Of a DNA stretch of 64,000 nucleotides, positions 63,480 through 64,000 are shown piece by piece. A model generated the notes under the pieces. That model worked only from the letters and a program-made list of their open reading frames with translations. It ran no database searches and was not told where the DNA came from. The position numbers and the translations under genes were made by a program. The DNA lies in the NCBI GenBank assembly GCA_027488985.1, contig JAIYAR010000010.1:434001-498000 (forward strand), given 5' to 3'. Source of the DNA: Comamonadaceae bacterium. Lineage in GTDB: Bacteria > Pseudomonadota > Gammaproteobacteria > Burkholderiales > Burkholderiaceae_C. Every line of letters starts with the position of its first letter. Positions within the stretch are counted from its first letter, which is position 1.

Positions 63480-64000
63480 TCATTCAGCCCGGATCAATTG
63501 CTCCACATAGGCACCAATGGCCAAGGCACTCGTCAGGCCCGGTGACTCGATGCCCAGCAGGTTGACCCAACCGGGCACGCCGTGTTCAGCCGCGCCTTGG
63601 ATAAGAAAATCCGCAGCAGCCTCACCGGGCCCGGAGATCTTGGGGCGCATGCCCGCATAAGCAGGTTGCAACGCACCATCCTGCAAGCCAGGCCAATATT
63701 TGCGTATTTCACCGTAAAACACTTCGCCACGTGCAGGATCAACCTCAAGGTCTTCGGGGCTATCCACCCACTGCACATCAGGACCGAAGCGGGCTTGCCC
63801 GCCCATGTCGAGCGTCAGGTGCACACCCAAACCGGCCGCCTCGGGCACCGGGTAGATGAGGTGAGCGAACGGACTCTTCGAAGAAAGCGAAAAGTAATTT
63901 CCTTTGGCGTAGTGCGCAGATGGAACCGCCTCCTGCCGCATGCCCCGACAACGGCGTGCTACGTCACACGCGTGCAAACCAGCCGCATTAACCACGGTCT
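63480..64000 (-). CDS. FAD-dependent oxidoreductase, C-terminal part (L-2-hydroxyglutarate oxidase-like)
   Basis: The last ~173 codons of a gene cut by the window end. The first visible residues [16 protein letters not shown] are the usual DAO-family 'NAAG' FAD-binding segment, then [32 protein letters not shown] and [12 protein letters not shown], and the C-terminal [20 protein letters not shown]. These segments are typical of the LhgO/L2HGDH branch, which oxidises L-2-hydroxyglutarate to 2-oxoglutarate. The N-terminal Rossmann motif is outside the window. Confidence 0.88.
   Translation of the reverse strand, partial: TVVNAAGLHACDVARRCRGMRQEAVPSAHYAKGNYFSLSSKSPFAHLIYPVPEAAGLGVHLTLDMGGQARFGPDVQWVDSPEDLEVDPARGEVFYGEIRKYWPGLQDGALQPAYAGMRPKISGPGEAAADFLIQGAAEHGVPGWVNLLGIESPGLTSALAIGAYVEQLIRAE

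Overview
The window looks like a chromosomal segment of a moderately GC-rich betaproteobacterium, most likely Comamonadaceae (Rhodoferax/Polaromonas/Acidovorax-like). This rests on a homodimeric-E1 PDH operon whose E3 carries its own lipoyl domain, a minor-pilin/PilY1 cluster between nrdR and ribD, an RcoM-type CO sensor beside a form I CO dehydrogenase, and scattered short palindromic 'TATAGC'-type repeats that I associate with this family. No sequence search was run; every family call is read from the translated sequence.

Layout. 1-6.7 kb: a minus-strand CO oxidation operon, rcoM - coxM - coxS - coxL - coxG - coxD - coxE (cut by the window start). 6.9-14 kb: a membrane protein of unknown function divergent from rcoM, a DUF1330 protein, a serine beta-lactamase-fold hydrolase, a small membrane protein, an MHS-type MFS transporter with a strong terminator, a Tat-exported intradiol dioxygenase and a YdjM-type membrane protein. 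14-19.2 kb: an UMF1-type MFS protein and a TRAP transporter with fused DctQM, DctP and a TatT lipoprotein. 19.4-25.7 kb: aceE-aceF-lpdA. 25.8-29 kb: a PAS histidine kinase with a FixJ-type regulator. 29-32.8 kb: folD, oligopeptidase A and a DUF4124/glutaredoxin-like protein. 32.8-37 kb: tRNA-Ser(GCU), tilS, accA, an AlkA-like glycosylase and cysS on the minus strand. 37.2-41.6 kb: a TPR protein, an L,D-transpeptidase, periplasmic and cytoplasmic cyclophilins, and lpxH. 41.6-46 kb: a GAF/HD-GYP protein and a large DUF349 protein. 46-46.9 kb: a mostly non-coding gap with a minus-strand hairpin terminator and a possible 39-residue ORF. 46.9-49.6 kb: a lytic transglycosylase, a ZTP riboswitch, glyA and nrdR. 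49.7-58.8 kb: an AT-richer type IV pilus cluster, fimT-pilV-pilW-pilX-pilY1-pilE, ending in an unrecognised anchored protein with a weakly TonB-like tail. 58.8-64 kb: ribD, ribE, rpiA, pyrD, a DUF4394 lipoprotein and a truncated FAD-dependent oxidoreductase.

How it fits together. The CO cluster supports use of CO as an electron source, probably switched on by heme-based CO sensing. The rest is largely core metabolism (PDH, one-carbon, riboflavin, pyrimidine, fatty acid and lipid A genes) with two accessory islands: the TRAP/TatT operon and the pilus tip cluster. The least ordinary items are the RcoM/CODH regulatory unit, the anchored protein closing the pilus operon, near-identical DNA blocks in the PDH lipoyl/linker regions, the insert in the HD-GYP domain, a palindromic repeat absorbed into tilS, and the candidate small gene at 46.3 kb.
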